Assembly (NCBI RefSeq): GCF_022024175.1
Contig: NZ_CP091794.1
Span: 124,001-188,000, forward strand
Length of the DNA: 64,000 nt
Reading direction: 5' to 3'
Source of the DNA: Prevotella communis
GTDB lineage: Bacteria > Bacteroidota > Bacteroidia > Bacteroidales > Bacteroidaceae
Within the stretch, counting starts at the first letter, position 1. Each line of letters begins with the position of its first letter. The notes below the pieces were generated by a model. The model did no database searches. It saw only the letters and a program-made list of their open reading frames with translations, and was not told the origin of the DNA. The position numbers were made by a program, and so were the translations under genes. Below are positions 8,458 to 17,682 of the stretch, in pieces.

Positions 8458-9585
8458 TCACTTCAGCAGATGATAGGTGCCACCAGCCAACGGACGTATC
8501 ACGCCTTTCATCTCCATTTGGAAGAGGAGGGCAGTAAGTTGACCGATAGGTATATTCGTCTTGACAGATAACTGGTTGAGTTGGAAATCGCCGAATTCAT
8601 CGAGAATTCTGGCGATTTTCTGTTCTTCTTCGCTTAGTTCTGGGAAGATGCTGCGCTCAATGCCCTTGGCTTGCGCCTGTTTCAGTTGGGCGTCATTCTG
8701 CCACCCCATGGCTTTGACAAAATCCTCTGCACAGGTAATCAACGAGGCCCCATTATCACGGATAAGGTTGTTGCACCCCTCGCTATAGGGTGCACCTACT
8801 GGTCCAGGGAAAGCAAATACTGATCGGTCATAATCCATCGCGATGCCTGTGGTGATGAGACCACCGCCTTTAGAGGCACTCTCCACCAGGATGGTGGCGT
8901 CGCTCATGCCTGCCACGATGCGGTTACGCTTTACGAAGTTGAGCTTATCGGAACGGGTCTCTGTCATATACTCTGTGAGCAATCCGCCTTGTCTCAACAT
9001 CTGTTTCGCCGTTTCCCGATGAGCACTTGGGTATATCTCGTCAAGTCCGTGGGCCAGTACACCTACGGTCTCGTAACCATTTTCCAGGGCCTGGCGATGG
9101 GCACAGATATCTACGCCGTAGGCCAATCCGCTGACGATAAGCATCTCAGGACAGAGACTCTTCAAATCTCTGACGAAGCGGCGTATCAAGTCTTGACCAT
9201 AGGTGGTGCAGTGGCGGGTACCAATGATATTGATGACACGTCGCTGGTTCAGTGGCGCCGAACCCATATAGTATAAAAGGATAGGGGCATCGGGACACTC
9301 GCTGAGGCGCTGAGGATAATCTTCAGCCCCCAATAGTAGCGGTCTGATATCATGCTTCGTGATAAACTCCATCTCCTGCGCGGCACGTGCCAACGGGAGG
9401 GTCCAGTCTTTCAGACTCTCTGACAGTCGGTCGCTGCACTCGGGCATCACGTCCTTGATATCAAGGCGATGCTCATAAACGGCCTGTCCGCCTCCCACCT
9501 CTCTGTAGAGGTGCAGGGCAGTCTGGAAGTTGAAACCCGTCATACGGGTTAAGGCAATGGTATAGTAGACTTCCTGTTCGTTCAT
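8458..9585 (-). CDS. dprA: DNA-processing protein DprA
   Basis: 375 aa. DprA binds single-stranded DNA and loads RecA during natural transformation. Visible parts: an N-terminal helical (SAM/HhH-like) region, the Rossmann-like core (about 80-290: IGTRHCTTYGQ, VSGLAYGVDICAHRQAL, NRIVAGMSDATILVES, GGGLITTGIAMDYDRSVFAFPG, EGCNNLIRDNGA), and a C-terminal winged helix (about 315-372). The ATG overlaps the stop of the upstream thioesterase gene by 4 nt (ATGA), so translation is coupled. Third gene of a three-gene operon. Confidence 0.95.
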   Translation of the reverse strand: MNEQEVYYTIALTRMTGFNFQTALHLYREVGGGQAVYEHRLDIKDVMPECSDRLSESLKDWTLPLARAAQEMEFITKHDIRPLLLGAEDYPQRLSECPDAPILLYYMGSAPLNQRRVINIIGTRHCTTYGQDLIRRFVRDLKSLCPEMLIVSGLAYGVDICAHRQALENGYETVGVLAHGLDEIYPSAHRETAKQMLRQGGLLTEYMTETRSDKLNFVKRNRIVAGMSDATILVESASKGGGLITTGIAMDYDRSVFAFPGPVGAPYSEGCNNLIRDNGASLITCAEDFVKAMGWQNDAQLKQAQAKGIERSIFPELSEEEQKIARILDEFGDFQLNQLSVKTNIPIGQLTALLFQMEMKGVIRPLAGGTYHLLK

Positions 9586-9986
9586 GCCTGGATATACTTC
9601 TCAAAAGCTGCGTCATACTCGGCACTATTGCCCAGACGACCATTGATGAGACATACCAATTCGATCTTTCCGCGGAAACAGAGCTGTTCGTCGCTGGCAC
9701 GATAGATATCCTGATGGAACACGTATTTGATGCCTTCCTTCGTGAGGTTCAGGCGTGAGATAAACTCGTCATCAGGACGCAGGGGCACCTTGTATTGCAG
9801 TTGCATGCGTGCCACCACGGCATCCACACCCTTTTCGTGCATCTCAGCAAACGAGAGACCGCACTCCTTTAGGAACAGGTGACGTGTATGCTCACAATAA
9901 TGTACATACTGCGCATTATTTACAATGCCTTCAATGTCGCATTCATAGTCGCGCACTTCCATGCGTGTTTCAAAGATATATTTCAT
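9582..9986 (-). CDS. Acyl-CoA thioesterase (hotdog fold, YbgC/4HBT type)
   Basis: 134 aa single hotdog domain. The segment MRVxDYExDxxGIVNNAQYVHYCEHTR carries the Asp-x-x-Gly-x-V-x-N-x-x-Y pattern of 4-hydroxybenzoyl-CoA thioesterase-like enzymes, with Asp near residue 17. Hydrolyses short or medium acyl-CoA or related thioesters; the natural substrate is not known. It overlaps its neighbours by 4 nt on both sides. Confidence 0.88.
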   Translation of the reverse strand: MKYIFETRMEVRDYECDIEGIVNNAQYVHYCEHTRHLFLKECGLSFAEMHEKGVDAVVARMQLQYKVPLRPDDEFISRLNLTKEGIKYVFHQDIYRASDEQLCFRGKIELVCLINGRLGNSAEYDAAFEKYIQA

Positions 9987-11278
9987 TTTCTTATAAGATA
10001 TTCATAACCTATTCTGCAGCGCAGACAGTCCCTGCGGTCGCAGTATTCCTTCTTCAGTTGGATAAGTGCCTGACTGTCACCTGCTGTCTGTACCTCCAGT
10101 CCGCATTCCTTCCACATACGTATGATATGATTCTCTTCTGCCTTGAGCTGTTCCAGCAAGTCGAAGGCGCGATCGCACAAATCCTCTCTCTGACGATGCC
10201 TGCCCACGGCAAAGAGCATGGGGATGGCGGTGTTGATAATCATCAGGTTTGACGACGTGATGGATGTTTTCTTCGTACTTCGTGGTCCCTCGGCACCAAA
10301 CATATAGTGCGTCTCCCAATAGGGCGTCACATGCGTTTGCAGCAACTGGCGCAACTGTTCTATGGTCTCACATTCCAACAATGCACTCAGTCCGGCCTTG
10401 CGCTCATAGTAGAGGTTGGCCAGTTGGGCGATGCGGATATAGGGGAAGTTCTGCGGACGCAGACGAAGGAAGTGCCAGGGCGCAAAGTCCATTGGCGTCA
10501 GCGAGAATTTATGAGCCAGGTAGAGGTATTCGTTGCGCAGTTTAGTGAAGTAACCCTCGTTAAGTGCTGCTATCTGATAGCGCTCAGGGATGCTTTCCAG
10601 TTGCAGCAGTCCGGCCTGTCCCATGAAGATTGCCTCTATCTGAAACAAGTCATCACGATGTTTGTCAACAGCATGCAGGGGTATGTTTTTTGCCCACATC
10701 TCAAAGGCGTCGCCATTGATGCCGAAGCCATAGTTGCGTGCCAGGGTGACGAAATAGCCGTCTTCCCATGAACCATTACATTGCTCCACACGTTTGAATA
10801 TGGCCTCTGTCTTCTGTTCCAGTCGTTCCGTTTGCAGGGCTGCCAGCCACGAGTGCACCTGCAGTCGTGTGAGGTCCGGGATGACTTTGTAGCAGGGTGG
10901 ATACTGGTCGTTATGGAGCAGTTCGTCGTAGTTCTCTTTCAATGTGTCTGGAATCTGCAACACCATCTGTGGCAGATAGTTGCCGTCTTGTGTCTTCACA
11001 TCCATATCGGCATTGGCCACCACATGGAGTATCACATTATTATAACGCACATCGCGATCGTGTCCATGACGATACCAGTCGCTTGAACTGAGATGTATTT
11101 CTATGTTACCTACCCATAGCGTGCCACTGATTTTTACCTTGGCATTAAAGAAGTCTGGCCCTGAATTGCGATTCAGCAATCCAGGATCCAGTATCTCGAC
11201 GACGCGTCCGTCGGTGGTCTCTAAATCACCGAGAGGCAGCATCTTATGTTTCCAGACGTAATGAAGCAGTCGTTCCAT
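9983..11278 (-). CDS. DUF2851 family protein
   Basis: 431 aa, soluble, no signal peptide. Recognised as DUF2851, a family common in Bacteroidetes without known function. Conserved-looking parts: LLHYVWKHKMLP at the start, LNRNSGPDFFNAKVKISGTLWVGNIEIHLSSSDWYRHGH (about 34-72) which resembles a nuclease-type core with D/E residues on a beta-sheet, and four cysteines at the C-terminus (CDRRDCLRCRIGYEYL plus an earlier CGL) that could bind metal. First gene of the operon with the thioesterase and dprA. A DNA-related role is only a guess from that company. Confidence 0.85.
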   Translation of the reverse strand: MERLLHYVWKHKMLPLGDLETTDGRVVEILDPGLLNRNSGPDFFNAKVKISGTLWVGNIEIHLSSSDWYRHGHDRDVRYNNVILHVVANADMDVKTQDGNYLPQMVLQIPDTLKENYDELLHNDQYPPCYKVIPDLTRLQVHSWLAALQTERLEQKTEAIFKRVEQCNGSWEDGYFVTLARNYGFGINGDAFEMWAKNIPLHAVDKHRDDLFQIEAIFMGQAGLLQLESIPERYQIAALNEGYFTKLRNEYLYLAHKFSLTPMDFAPWHFLRLRPQNFPYIRIAQLANLYYERKAGLSALLECETIEQLRQLLQTHVTPYWETHYMFGAEGPRSTKKTSITSSNLMIINTAIPMLFAVGRHRQREDLCDRAFDLLEQLKAEENHIIRMWKECGLEVQTAGDSQALIQLKKEYCDRRDCLRCRIGYEYLIRK

Positions 11279-11297
11279 AGTGATAAACGGATAACCC

Positions 11298-13790
11298 TTA
11301 TAGCTCTATGACGCGCAAGGAGTACGGGGGCAACGTCGTAGGCTCGTTGGTCTCAATCTCTGTCGTTTTAGCTTTCTGGTCGTCAATAGCACCAGTGAAC
11401 TGCTGACACTTCACCGTGGCAGGCAGGTTGATGCCCTCAACATGAATCTTCAGGGTAGAGGGGAGGGCGTTGACCAGTTTGAGATAACGCTTGCCGGTCT
11501 TGGAGTCGCGCACCACGCTTGCACCAATGCGATGGGCTAATTGAGAATCGAGATTTGAGAACTGCGATTTTATATACCTGTCGCCACCATAAACGCTGAA
11601 GAGGCGCTGTATCTCGTAGGCTGGTGTGGTGCGGATATGCGTGTTAGAGAAATAAATCATGTCGGGGTTCCAGTTGGAATGACCGTCCTTGCTGAGCATG
11701 GGAGCATACGACGTCATCTCCACCACGTCGCCATTACGCTCAATATCCGTGAGGTAGAGGGCTTCAGCCAGTGCCGTCTCCACGTTGGGACGCTTCACAT
11801 TGGTAGAGGCTGCCCACTCACCCAGATAGACTTTCGCAGCAGTGCGGTCGTAACTATCATAGTAATCGCGGTTGTGCATAAACCATCCAGTGCTCTCGTA
11901 GTAGTGCTCGTCAACCATATATTGCAGGTCGGGGTGCTTCTTGGTGAAGTCCCAACCCTCGGTATAGTCGGCCGAGGGACTATGGAATGGACCTACTGTG
12001 CCACATATCTTGATATCGGGATAACGCTCACGCACAGCCTTACAAATCATCTCATAGCGCTCCTCGAAGACCGTAGAGATGATGTCCTCGTTGCCCAGAC
12101 CCAGGTATTTCAGGTTGAATGGCTTCGGATGACCGGCATCGGCACGCATCTTAGCCCATTCGTTGGTGGCTGGGTCGCCGTTGGCCCACTCAATCAGGTT
12201 GCAGATTTCCTCCACATAGGCAGGCATATCTGCCATCGGAATACCTCCCTGCTGTCCACCGATACCCTCTGCGTTATTAGCTGAGTTCTGACAGGGTACG
12301 CCTGCTGCCAATACAGGAAGTGGTTCGGCACCGATATCCTCGCAGAACTGGAAATACTCGAAGAATCCCAACCCGCGTGTCTGATGGTAGTTCCAGATGT
12401 TGAAGTCGGGCTTACGACTCTGGAGTGGTCCCACCGTATGATTCCAATGGTAGATGTTCTCCAGACCCTGACCATGACTCATACAGCCACCAGGGAAACG
12501 CACGAACTTAGGATGCAGGTCGGCAATAACCTGGGCGAGGTCCTTTCGCAAGCCGTTCTTACGGCCCATAAAGGTCTCCTGTGGGAAAAGCGACACCATA
12601 TCGATACCTACACGGGCCACCTTTTGGGGGATGATGACCAGACGACCCTTCTCGTCGCTGGCTTTAGCCTTGAGTACCGTAGAGAACTGTTGCCAGTCGG
12701 AGGCACGGGTCTTTAACTTGCTCTGAGCCAGCACCTGACCTTTCTGGCCAACCAGCTGAATGAGGAAGTCCTGCTTCTGACCTCCAGCAAAGACAAACAT
12801 GGAAAAATTGTATTTCTTGCCCTTTTCAACGACGATACCATCCCATCCCTCGTTCCATAGTGTGTCAGGCCAGATAAGGGCATAGTGGGGATTGTTGGGA
12901 TGCAGGGGATGCTCGCTGCTAATCTCGATAGGTTTGTTAGAGTGCCATGCGGTAGAGGCATTCCATCCCCGATGGTCCTTTGAGGTATATTCGAAGTCAC
13001 GGTTCTGTATGAGTTCGGCATAGAGGCCGCCATCAGCCGCATAACTGATATCCTCGAAGAAGATGCCAATGAGTTTGTCGCTGATGTTTTTTTCCTGATT
13101 GGGAGAAACGGTCAGGGTGGTATTTATCACCGATGGAATCGATAATTTTTGCGCATCGTCGTGCATTCTCTCATTGGTAGGTGCCCATTTCTCTCCTTGC
13201 AGACGGAAGTCGTCACGTACACGTTGCACTTCAGCATCAGTCATCGTGAAAATCTGACCTGTCTGCTGTTCTCCCTTAATACTAACGGTATCGCGATGCC
13301 ATAGTCTGACATCTGCCTTAACGGCTTCATCGCCGATGAAATGGCGGAAATCTGCATCTGCGCTGATGCGACGCGTGTCACCATTGGCTGTCTGGTAATA
13401 CACCTTGAAAGCATCACCTTCAGCTACAACAACAGGGTTCTTGCACTTCTGACTGTTCACGCGGGGGTAGTCCTGTGGGCGCCATGTTACGAGGTCACGA
13501 CTATATGAGGCGCCGAAGAGTGGAGCGATATCGTTGAGCTGGAACACCAGACGCCAAGAGCCGTCGTTAGCACGACAAAGCGAGGGATGGTACATCTTCT
13601 TCTCAGCACCCCATGTGCCATAATCCGAAGAACACAGTCGGCCAAGGTCGTCCCAAGTGTCATTCTCGAGCACGGCCATGCGCAGACCACCATTGGGATT
13701 GGGTGAGTAGAAGAATACTTTTTTCTGGGCGTTGAGGCTTGTGGCAGCCAGCGAAACTGCTACAAACAGTAGCATACTCCTGAATTTCAT
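11298..13790 (-). CDS. GH51 alpha-L-arabinofuranosidase with N-terminal propeller-like segment
   Basis: 830 aa from the ATG at 13790; the longer in-frame start at 13823 is ruled out because it lies inside the promoter box. Signal peptide to about residue 22 (SLNAQ). Residues 25-180 (MYHPSLCRANDGSWRLVFQ, ASYSRDLVTWRPQDYP, CKNPVVVAEGDAFKVYYQ) look like two or three blades of a GH43/sialidase-type propeller. From about 215 follow a CBM4-like sandwich inside the GH51 frame (IGIFFEDISYAADGGLYAELIQNRDFE) and the catalytic barrel with LGLGNED (acid/base Glu near 566) and YLGEWAAS (nucleophile near 656), then a C-terminal beta domain. Releases L-arabinofuranose from arabinoxylan or arabinan, probably in the periplasm or at the surface. 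Monocistronic with its own promoter. Confidence 0.92.
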   Translation of the reverse strand: MKFRSMLLFVAVSLAATSLNAQKKVFFYSPNPNGGLRMAVLENDTWDDLGRLCSSDYGTWGAEKKMYHPSLCRANDGSWRLVFQLNDIAPLFGASYSRDLVTWRPQDYPRVNSQKCKNPVVVAEGDAFKVYYQTANGDTRRISADADFRHFIGDEAVKADVRLWHRDTVSIKGEQQTGQIFTMTDAEVQRVRDDFRLQGEKWAPTNERMHDDAQKLSIPSVINTTLTVSPNQEKNISDKLIGIFFEDISYAADGGLYAELIQNRDFEYTSKDHRGWNASTAWHSNKPIEISSEHPLHPNNPHYALIWPDTLWNEGWDGIVVEKGKKYNFSMFVFAGGQKQDFLIQLVGQKGQVLAQSKLKTRASDWQQFSTVLKAKASDEKGRLVIIPQKVARVGIDMVSLFPQETFMGRKNGLRKDLAQVIADLHPKFVRFPGGCMSHGQGLENIYHWNHTVGPLQSRKPDFNIWNYHQTRGLGFFEYFQFCEDIGAEPLPVLAAGVPCQNSANNAEGIGGQQGGIPMADMPAYVEEICNLIEWANGDPATNEWAKMRADAGHPKPFNLKYLGLGNEDIISTVFEERYEMICKAVRERYPDIKICGTVGPFHSPSADYTEGWDFTKKHPDLQYMVDEHYYESTGWFMHNRDYYDSYDRTAAKVYLGEWAASTNVKRPNVETALAEALYLTDIERNGDVVEMTSYAPMLSKDGHSNWNPDMIYFSNTHIRTTPAYEIQRLFSVYGGDRYIKSQFSNLDSQLAHRIGASVVRDSKTGKRYLKLVNALPSTLKIHVEGINLPATVKCQQFTGAIDDQKAKTTEIETNEPTTLPPYSLRVIEL

Positions 13791-13820
13791 ACGTTTTGTC
13801 GTTTTAGTCGTTATGGAATG

Positions 13821-13828
13821 CAAAGGTA
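13821..13828 (-). promoter_or_regulatory. -7 promoter box of the GH51 gene
   Basis: TACCTTTG on the minus strand, about 30 nt before the ATG at 13790. Confidence 0.65.
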
Positions 13829-13905
13829 ATCAATCCTAATCAGACTAAAGGGGGTATTTAAGCAAGTTTAACATATACGTGATCCTACGTATAGAAAAAA
13901 ATGCA

Positions 13906-13913
13906 TACCTTTG
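13906..13913 (+). promoter_or_regulatory. -7 promoter box of the first LruC lipoprotein
   Basis: TACCTTTG about 50 nt before the ATG at 13964, divergent from the GH51 promoter. Confidence 0.65.
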
Positions 13914-13963
13914 CACCGATTTCTTTAATCTAATGTACACGTGTGATTGTTAAATTAAGAGAT

Positions 13964-16162
13964 ATGGAAAGAATTCTGAGATATAGCATGGCTGCATTGG
14001 CAATGGCCCTTTTCGTGGGTTGTTCACATGATATGGAGTATTCGCAGCCCTCCAAAGAACAAGTTCAGAAAAACGTTGCTGAGAAACTTGGCATAGAGAT
14101 TGATCCCAATCAGAACTGGAACGCATCAACGGCTATCACAGCCAATGTGTCGGTAAACCTGGGACTTGATCAGGAGTACACCTTGGTGATTTACGATAAG
14201 AACCCGTTGTTTGAGGATGATGTGTTCTATTATGCCAAGACCGTGGTCAAGGAGGGTGATACAGCCACGCTGAAACTTGATGTTCCCTCAGCAGACAGTG
14301 TCTTCTATGCTGCCGTGTTCGACAGTAAGTTCCGTCGTCTTGTGCAGAGCGCCTATCGTGAGGATAGCGTGCTGACAATGAATTTCGGTACTGCTGCCAG
14401 CGAGTCACGATCTAACCGTGCTGCTGAGAATGATGCCGATGCTGCTCCTTATGCCAAGACATTGAACGACTATCTGAATCCTACAGGTGTAGAGTCATGG
14501 AAGACTGTACAGCAGATAAGCATTGCACAGATGAAGAACTACACCGTTATTGACGATGATATCGTTGGTAGCAAATTTGAAGGACGCGGTCTGCAGAATC
14601 CCACTTATCCTGGAGGTGTAAGAACCGTGTATGGTGATTTGCAGCACTATCGTGTGCCTGCAAATGTGGAATTGAGACAGTCGTTCAGTACGAACGGCTA
14701 TTCCAATACTTATAATGGCTTGGTGCTCTATATCGAGGGTAAGGTACATTTGGTGGGTTCAAATAGCCTGAATGACATCACGCTGGTGGTGGCCGATGGC
14801 GGTGAGATTATCCTTGACGCTGCGGAAAACCATTTCAGTGGAACAGGTCGATTCGTCGTTTGCCCTGGTGGTAAGATTACAGGTATCAATAATGCCGTTT
14901 TCAACGTGAACAATGGTGGATGGTGCTATAATGCCGGAACGATAGACTATCAGGGTACGCTCAATCTCAATGGATCACATTTCTATAACAATAATACTAT
15001 CAATGTGGATGTGCTGAAGGGTACCTCTCAGGGCACCTACTTTACCAACTTTGGACATATCACAGCCCGTACGAATGCGATGGAGGCTGATGCCTACAAC
15101 CAGAATATTGTGAATGGCTGTTATATGAAGTTTACTGGAAACGCTGGCGTGGGTGGACTCACTATGCTGAAGAACAGCAGACTGGATGTGGGTGGTCAGC
15201 TCTACATCACTGGCAATGGTTTGTGGGGCGGTTTCCGTAACGAACTGCATCATCTTAGTCTGATTACAGCTGGTTCTATCAAGGCCAATGGTGCCACTCT
15301 CTATGGACCTACAGCCTATAATGAGTTTGCTGTGGTGAAGGTTGGTAGCGTTTATGCTAACAACGACACAGACCTGCAGACAGCCGATAATCTGTACATG
15401 GACTGGAACTCTGCCAATTTCTATATGCATGATGGCACTAAGATTGACCAGAACTTCTACAACTATTACTACATGCGTGGTATGGTGAATAAGATATCGA
15501 AGTGGACAAACGAAGACAATTCTACCTTCACCATTCCTCGTGGTGACTGTACAGGAAATGGTTATCATGATACAAGTGAGGTGCCTGCACAGGTTATTCC
15601 TGGCGAACCTGCCGTATGGACATACGCCTTCGAGGATACGCCCCTTGGCGACTACGATATGAATGATGTGGTGATTAAGGTCAGTGAGAATGCTGAGGAT
15701 GCCACACGTCTGGATATCACGCTCTGTTGTACAGGTGCTGCCAATAACCTTACCGTCTATCTGGATGATATGGTCCTGTTTGCCGGTAGTGGCAAGGAGG
15801 TTCATCAGGTGTTTGGTCAGGCAGCAGGTAAGTTCATCAATACGGTGAATGATGGTATCAAGGTTGATCCTATTACGGAGACGATTCGCAAACCCGCTAA
15901 TTTCTCGTTTGAGACAGCCGACTTCTGGATTAAGTCGCCTTCAGGTGATGTCCATGTGGCTAAGCAGGGTGAGGATCCTCATGGCATCGTGGTTCCTGGC
16001 AACTGGCGCTGGCCGCGTGAGTTCCAGTGTATCAAGGATGCTTATCCTAACTTCATCGAGTTTGCCAAGGATGCTGCTACCACAGACGATAATATTAAGA
16101 AGTGGTACGAGACCAGCAATGGCAATCCTGTAGAAGAGTATATCTACACACCCGCGAACTAA
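13964..16162 (+). CDS. LruC/DUF4842 domain lipoprotein (1 of 3)
   Basis: 732 aa. Start taken at 13964, which gives a clean lipoprotein signal (MERILRYSMAALAMALFVGC, lipid Cys20). After it come IDPNQNWN (a motif shared with the two neighbours), a small beta domain (about 45-135), and a long Asn/Gly-rich repeat region (about 190-520) with turns such as NNGGWCYNAGTIDYQGTLNLNG, as expected of a right-handed beta-helix. The C-terminal LruC domain (about 545-690) carries YAFEDTPLGDYDMNDVVIKV. LruC domains are found in Leptospira and Bacteroidetes surface proteins; the Asp/Asn cluster suggests calcium binding. Function unknown, surface exposure inferred. Own promoter, and a strong shared terminator downstream. 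Confidence 0.85.
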   Translation: MERILRYSMAALAMALFVGCSHDMEYSQPSKEQVQKNVAEKLGIEIDPNQNWNASTAITANVSVNLGLDQEYTLVIYDKNPLFEDDVFYYAKTVVKEGDTATLKLDVPSADSVFYAAVFDSKFRRLVQSAYREDSVLTMNFGTAASESRSNRAAENDADAAPYAKTLNDYLNPTGVESWKTVQQISIAQMKNYTVIDDDIVGSKFEGRGLQNPTYPGGVRTVYGDLQHYRVPANVELRQSFSTNGYSNTYNGLVLYIEGKVHLVGSNSLNDITLVVADGGEIILDAAENHFSGTGRFVVCPGGKITGINNAVFNVNNGGWCYNAGTIDYQGTLNLNGSHFYNNNTINVDVLKGTSQGTYFTNFGHITARTNAMEADAYNQNIVNGCYMKFTGNAGVGGLTMLKNSRLDVGGQLYITGNGLWGGFRNELHHLSLITAGSIKANGATLYGPTAYNEFAVVKVGSVYANNDTDLQTADNLYMDWNSANFYMHDGTKIDQNFYNYYYMRGMVNKISKWTNEDNSTFTIPRGDCTGNGYHDTSEVPAQVIPGEPAVWTYAFEDTPLGDYDMNDVVIKVSENAEDATRLDITLCCTGAANNLTVYLDDMVLFAGSGKEVHQVFGQAAGKFINTVNDGIKVDPITETIRKPANFSFETADFWIKSPSGDVHVAKQGEDPHGIVVPGNWRWPREFQCIKDAYPNFIEFAKDAATTDDNIKKWYETSNGNPVEEYIYTPAN

Positions 16163-16180
16163 CTGATAAGAAATAAATAA

Positions 16181-16217
16181 AAGTGGTCTTTCCTGTCTGG
16201 GGAAGACCACTTTTTTC
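16181..16217. terminator. Bidirectional intrinsic terminator
   Basis: AAGTGGTCTT (16181-16190) pairs perfectly with AAGACCACTT (16203-16212), with a T tract after it and an A tract before it. Serves the two convergent LruC genes. Confidence 0.88.
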
Positions 16218-16221
16218 TTGT

Positions 16222-17496
16222 TTAATATACCTGTGCCTTAGTGGCATTCTCGTAGAGCCACCAGTCTTTGGAGACGGTATGATTGCGCCCCCACTGTCCA
16301 AAGGAGTGGTTATATCGGCTGTAGGCTCCTGATATCTGTCCATCGCGATACATACCCATCGTGATACCCTCTACAGGATAATGGAACGTGGCATCGGGTA
16401 TCAGCAGAGCCCAGGGCACACGGTCGTCCATGCCGGCAGAACCATTGGTATAGTGCCAGATGGCCTCGTCGTATTTATACCTATAGGTATGCACCTCCAC
16501 ACAAAGACCATTGTTGGATACGATGATAAAGGGATCGATAAGGGCCAACGACTGGTAGTAGGCATTGACATTTGACTTCATATTAATGGTATAGGTGCGC
16601 GACACTGCAGGCACGATGGCACTCTCGTTTTCCGCCTCGTATTTGCGGGTGTTGTAGTACATACGTACCACCTGTCCCATTTCCTCCTTGGCATTCATAC
16701 ACCAATGGGCATCGTCAAACAGGTTGATGACAGCCGAGCCGTCACGTCCGCGACTGTAGATCTCATCATTGGATATAAAATAGCGGTTGATGCCATAGTT
16801 CTCATCAAAGCGTGTCCCCTCGTCAATGGTCACACTCTTCACATAGTCGAAATTGATGTTGGGCAGGCGGATAGCAGCACCAACCTGTTTGGTGGCACCT
16901 ACAGCGGCCAGTGTCACCGTGAGTTTCAGGGTGCTGTCGTTGGCAGCATGTTGCGAGATGCGCATCACCACATCATTGAAGTCAAAGTCGCCAGGGAAGG
17001 GGTAGTCTTCCTCAAAGAGGTATGTAAACGTCTGATAAGTAGGCTGATAGAGCGTACCATCGTTGATAACCCTGCTACCACCGATGGTCACATCGTTAGC
17101 CCCGTCAACAGGCACCACATAATATCTGCCATCGCTGTTGATAGCTGCTGCGTAAAGGGTGGGGGCTACGTTGGGCACTTTAAATGTGGGACTCACATAA
17201 TGACCTGTTGTGCAAGGACGCTCAGCCAGTATCTCCACACTTTCTGTGATATAGGGATTGCCGTTCAATACCTGGACGGTGGTGATATTAGGGTCAGCAA
17301 TCTTCACACGAACGGTTAATGCCTTGTCTTGCAGCAGATTCCACGTATGCTGACTGTCGATAGAGTCAACAGGATAGATATTCTGGATAATCTCCCGCCA
17401 TTGGTCGTTGCTCATCTCCATGTGTCGACAGGATGATAGTGAGAATAATCCGCCTGTCAACAAAAGTCCCAATAAATACTTTCTACTCTTTCTCAT
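16222..17496 (-). CDS. LruC/DUF4842 domain lipoprotein (2 of 3)
   Basis: 424 aa from the ATG at 17496 (MRKSRKYLLGLLLTGGLFSLSSC; lipid Cys23). SIDSQHTWN (about 40-50) is the same post-signal motif as in the two neighbours, followed by a small beta domain. The LruC domain starts near 160 with YLFEEDYPFPGDFDFNDVVMRI and runs to about 400. Unlike its two neighbours it lacks the Asn/Gly-rich beta-helix stretch, so it is the short form. Convergent with the first LruC gene, divergent from the third. Function unknown. Confidence 0.85.
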   Translation of the reverse strand: MRKSRKYLLGLLLTGGLFSLSSCRHMEMSNDQWREIIQNIYPVDSIDSQHTWNLLQDKALTVRVKIADPNITTVQVLNGNPYITESVEILAERPCTTGHYVSPTFKVPNVAPTLYAAAINSDGRYYVVPVDGANDVTIGGSRVINDGTLYQPTYQTFTYLFEEDYPFPGDFDFNDVVMRISQHAANDSTLKLTVTLAAVGATKQVGAAIRLPNINFDYVKSVTIDEGTRFDENYGINRYFISNDEIYSRGRDGSAVINLFDDAHWCMNAKEEMGQVVRMYYNTRKYEAENESAIVPAVSRTYTINMKSNVNAYYQSLALIDPFIIVSNNGLCVEVHTYRYKYDEAIWHYTNGSAGMDDRVPWALLIPDATFHYPVEGITMGMYRDGQISGAYSRYNHSFGQWGRNHTVSKDWWLYENATKAQVY

Positions 17497-17516
17497 GACT
17501 TTATTTAATTTGTGGG

Positions 17517-17524
17517 CGAAATTA
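17517..17524 (-). promoter_or_regulatory. Possible -7 box of LruC gene 2
   Basis: TAATTTCG on the minus strand, a one-base variant of TAnnTTTG, about 20 nt before the ATG at 17496. Confidence 0.4.
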
Positions 17525-17630
17525 CAAAAAAACAATCGTTTTCGAGGTATGAGAGGTGATTTTTATCGATAATCTATGCGTATTTTGTACTTTTTAACGC
17601 ATTTATAATCAAATGCATAGCTTTTTTGAC

Positions 17631-17638
17631 TATCTTTG
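17631..17638 (+). promoter_or_regulatory. -7 promoter box of LruC gene 3
   Basis: TATCTTTG about 45 nt before the ATG at 17683. Confidence 0.6.
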
Positions 17639-17682
17639 CACCAACTATTTCTATGGAAATGATATTTACGTAAATTATTTGT

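Noticed and set aside
13791-13823. Upstream TTG start for the GH51 gene
   Set aside because: The TACCTTTG promoter box lies at 13821-13828, so the codon at 13823 cannot be in the transcript; MKFRSML at 13790 begins a proper signal peptide.
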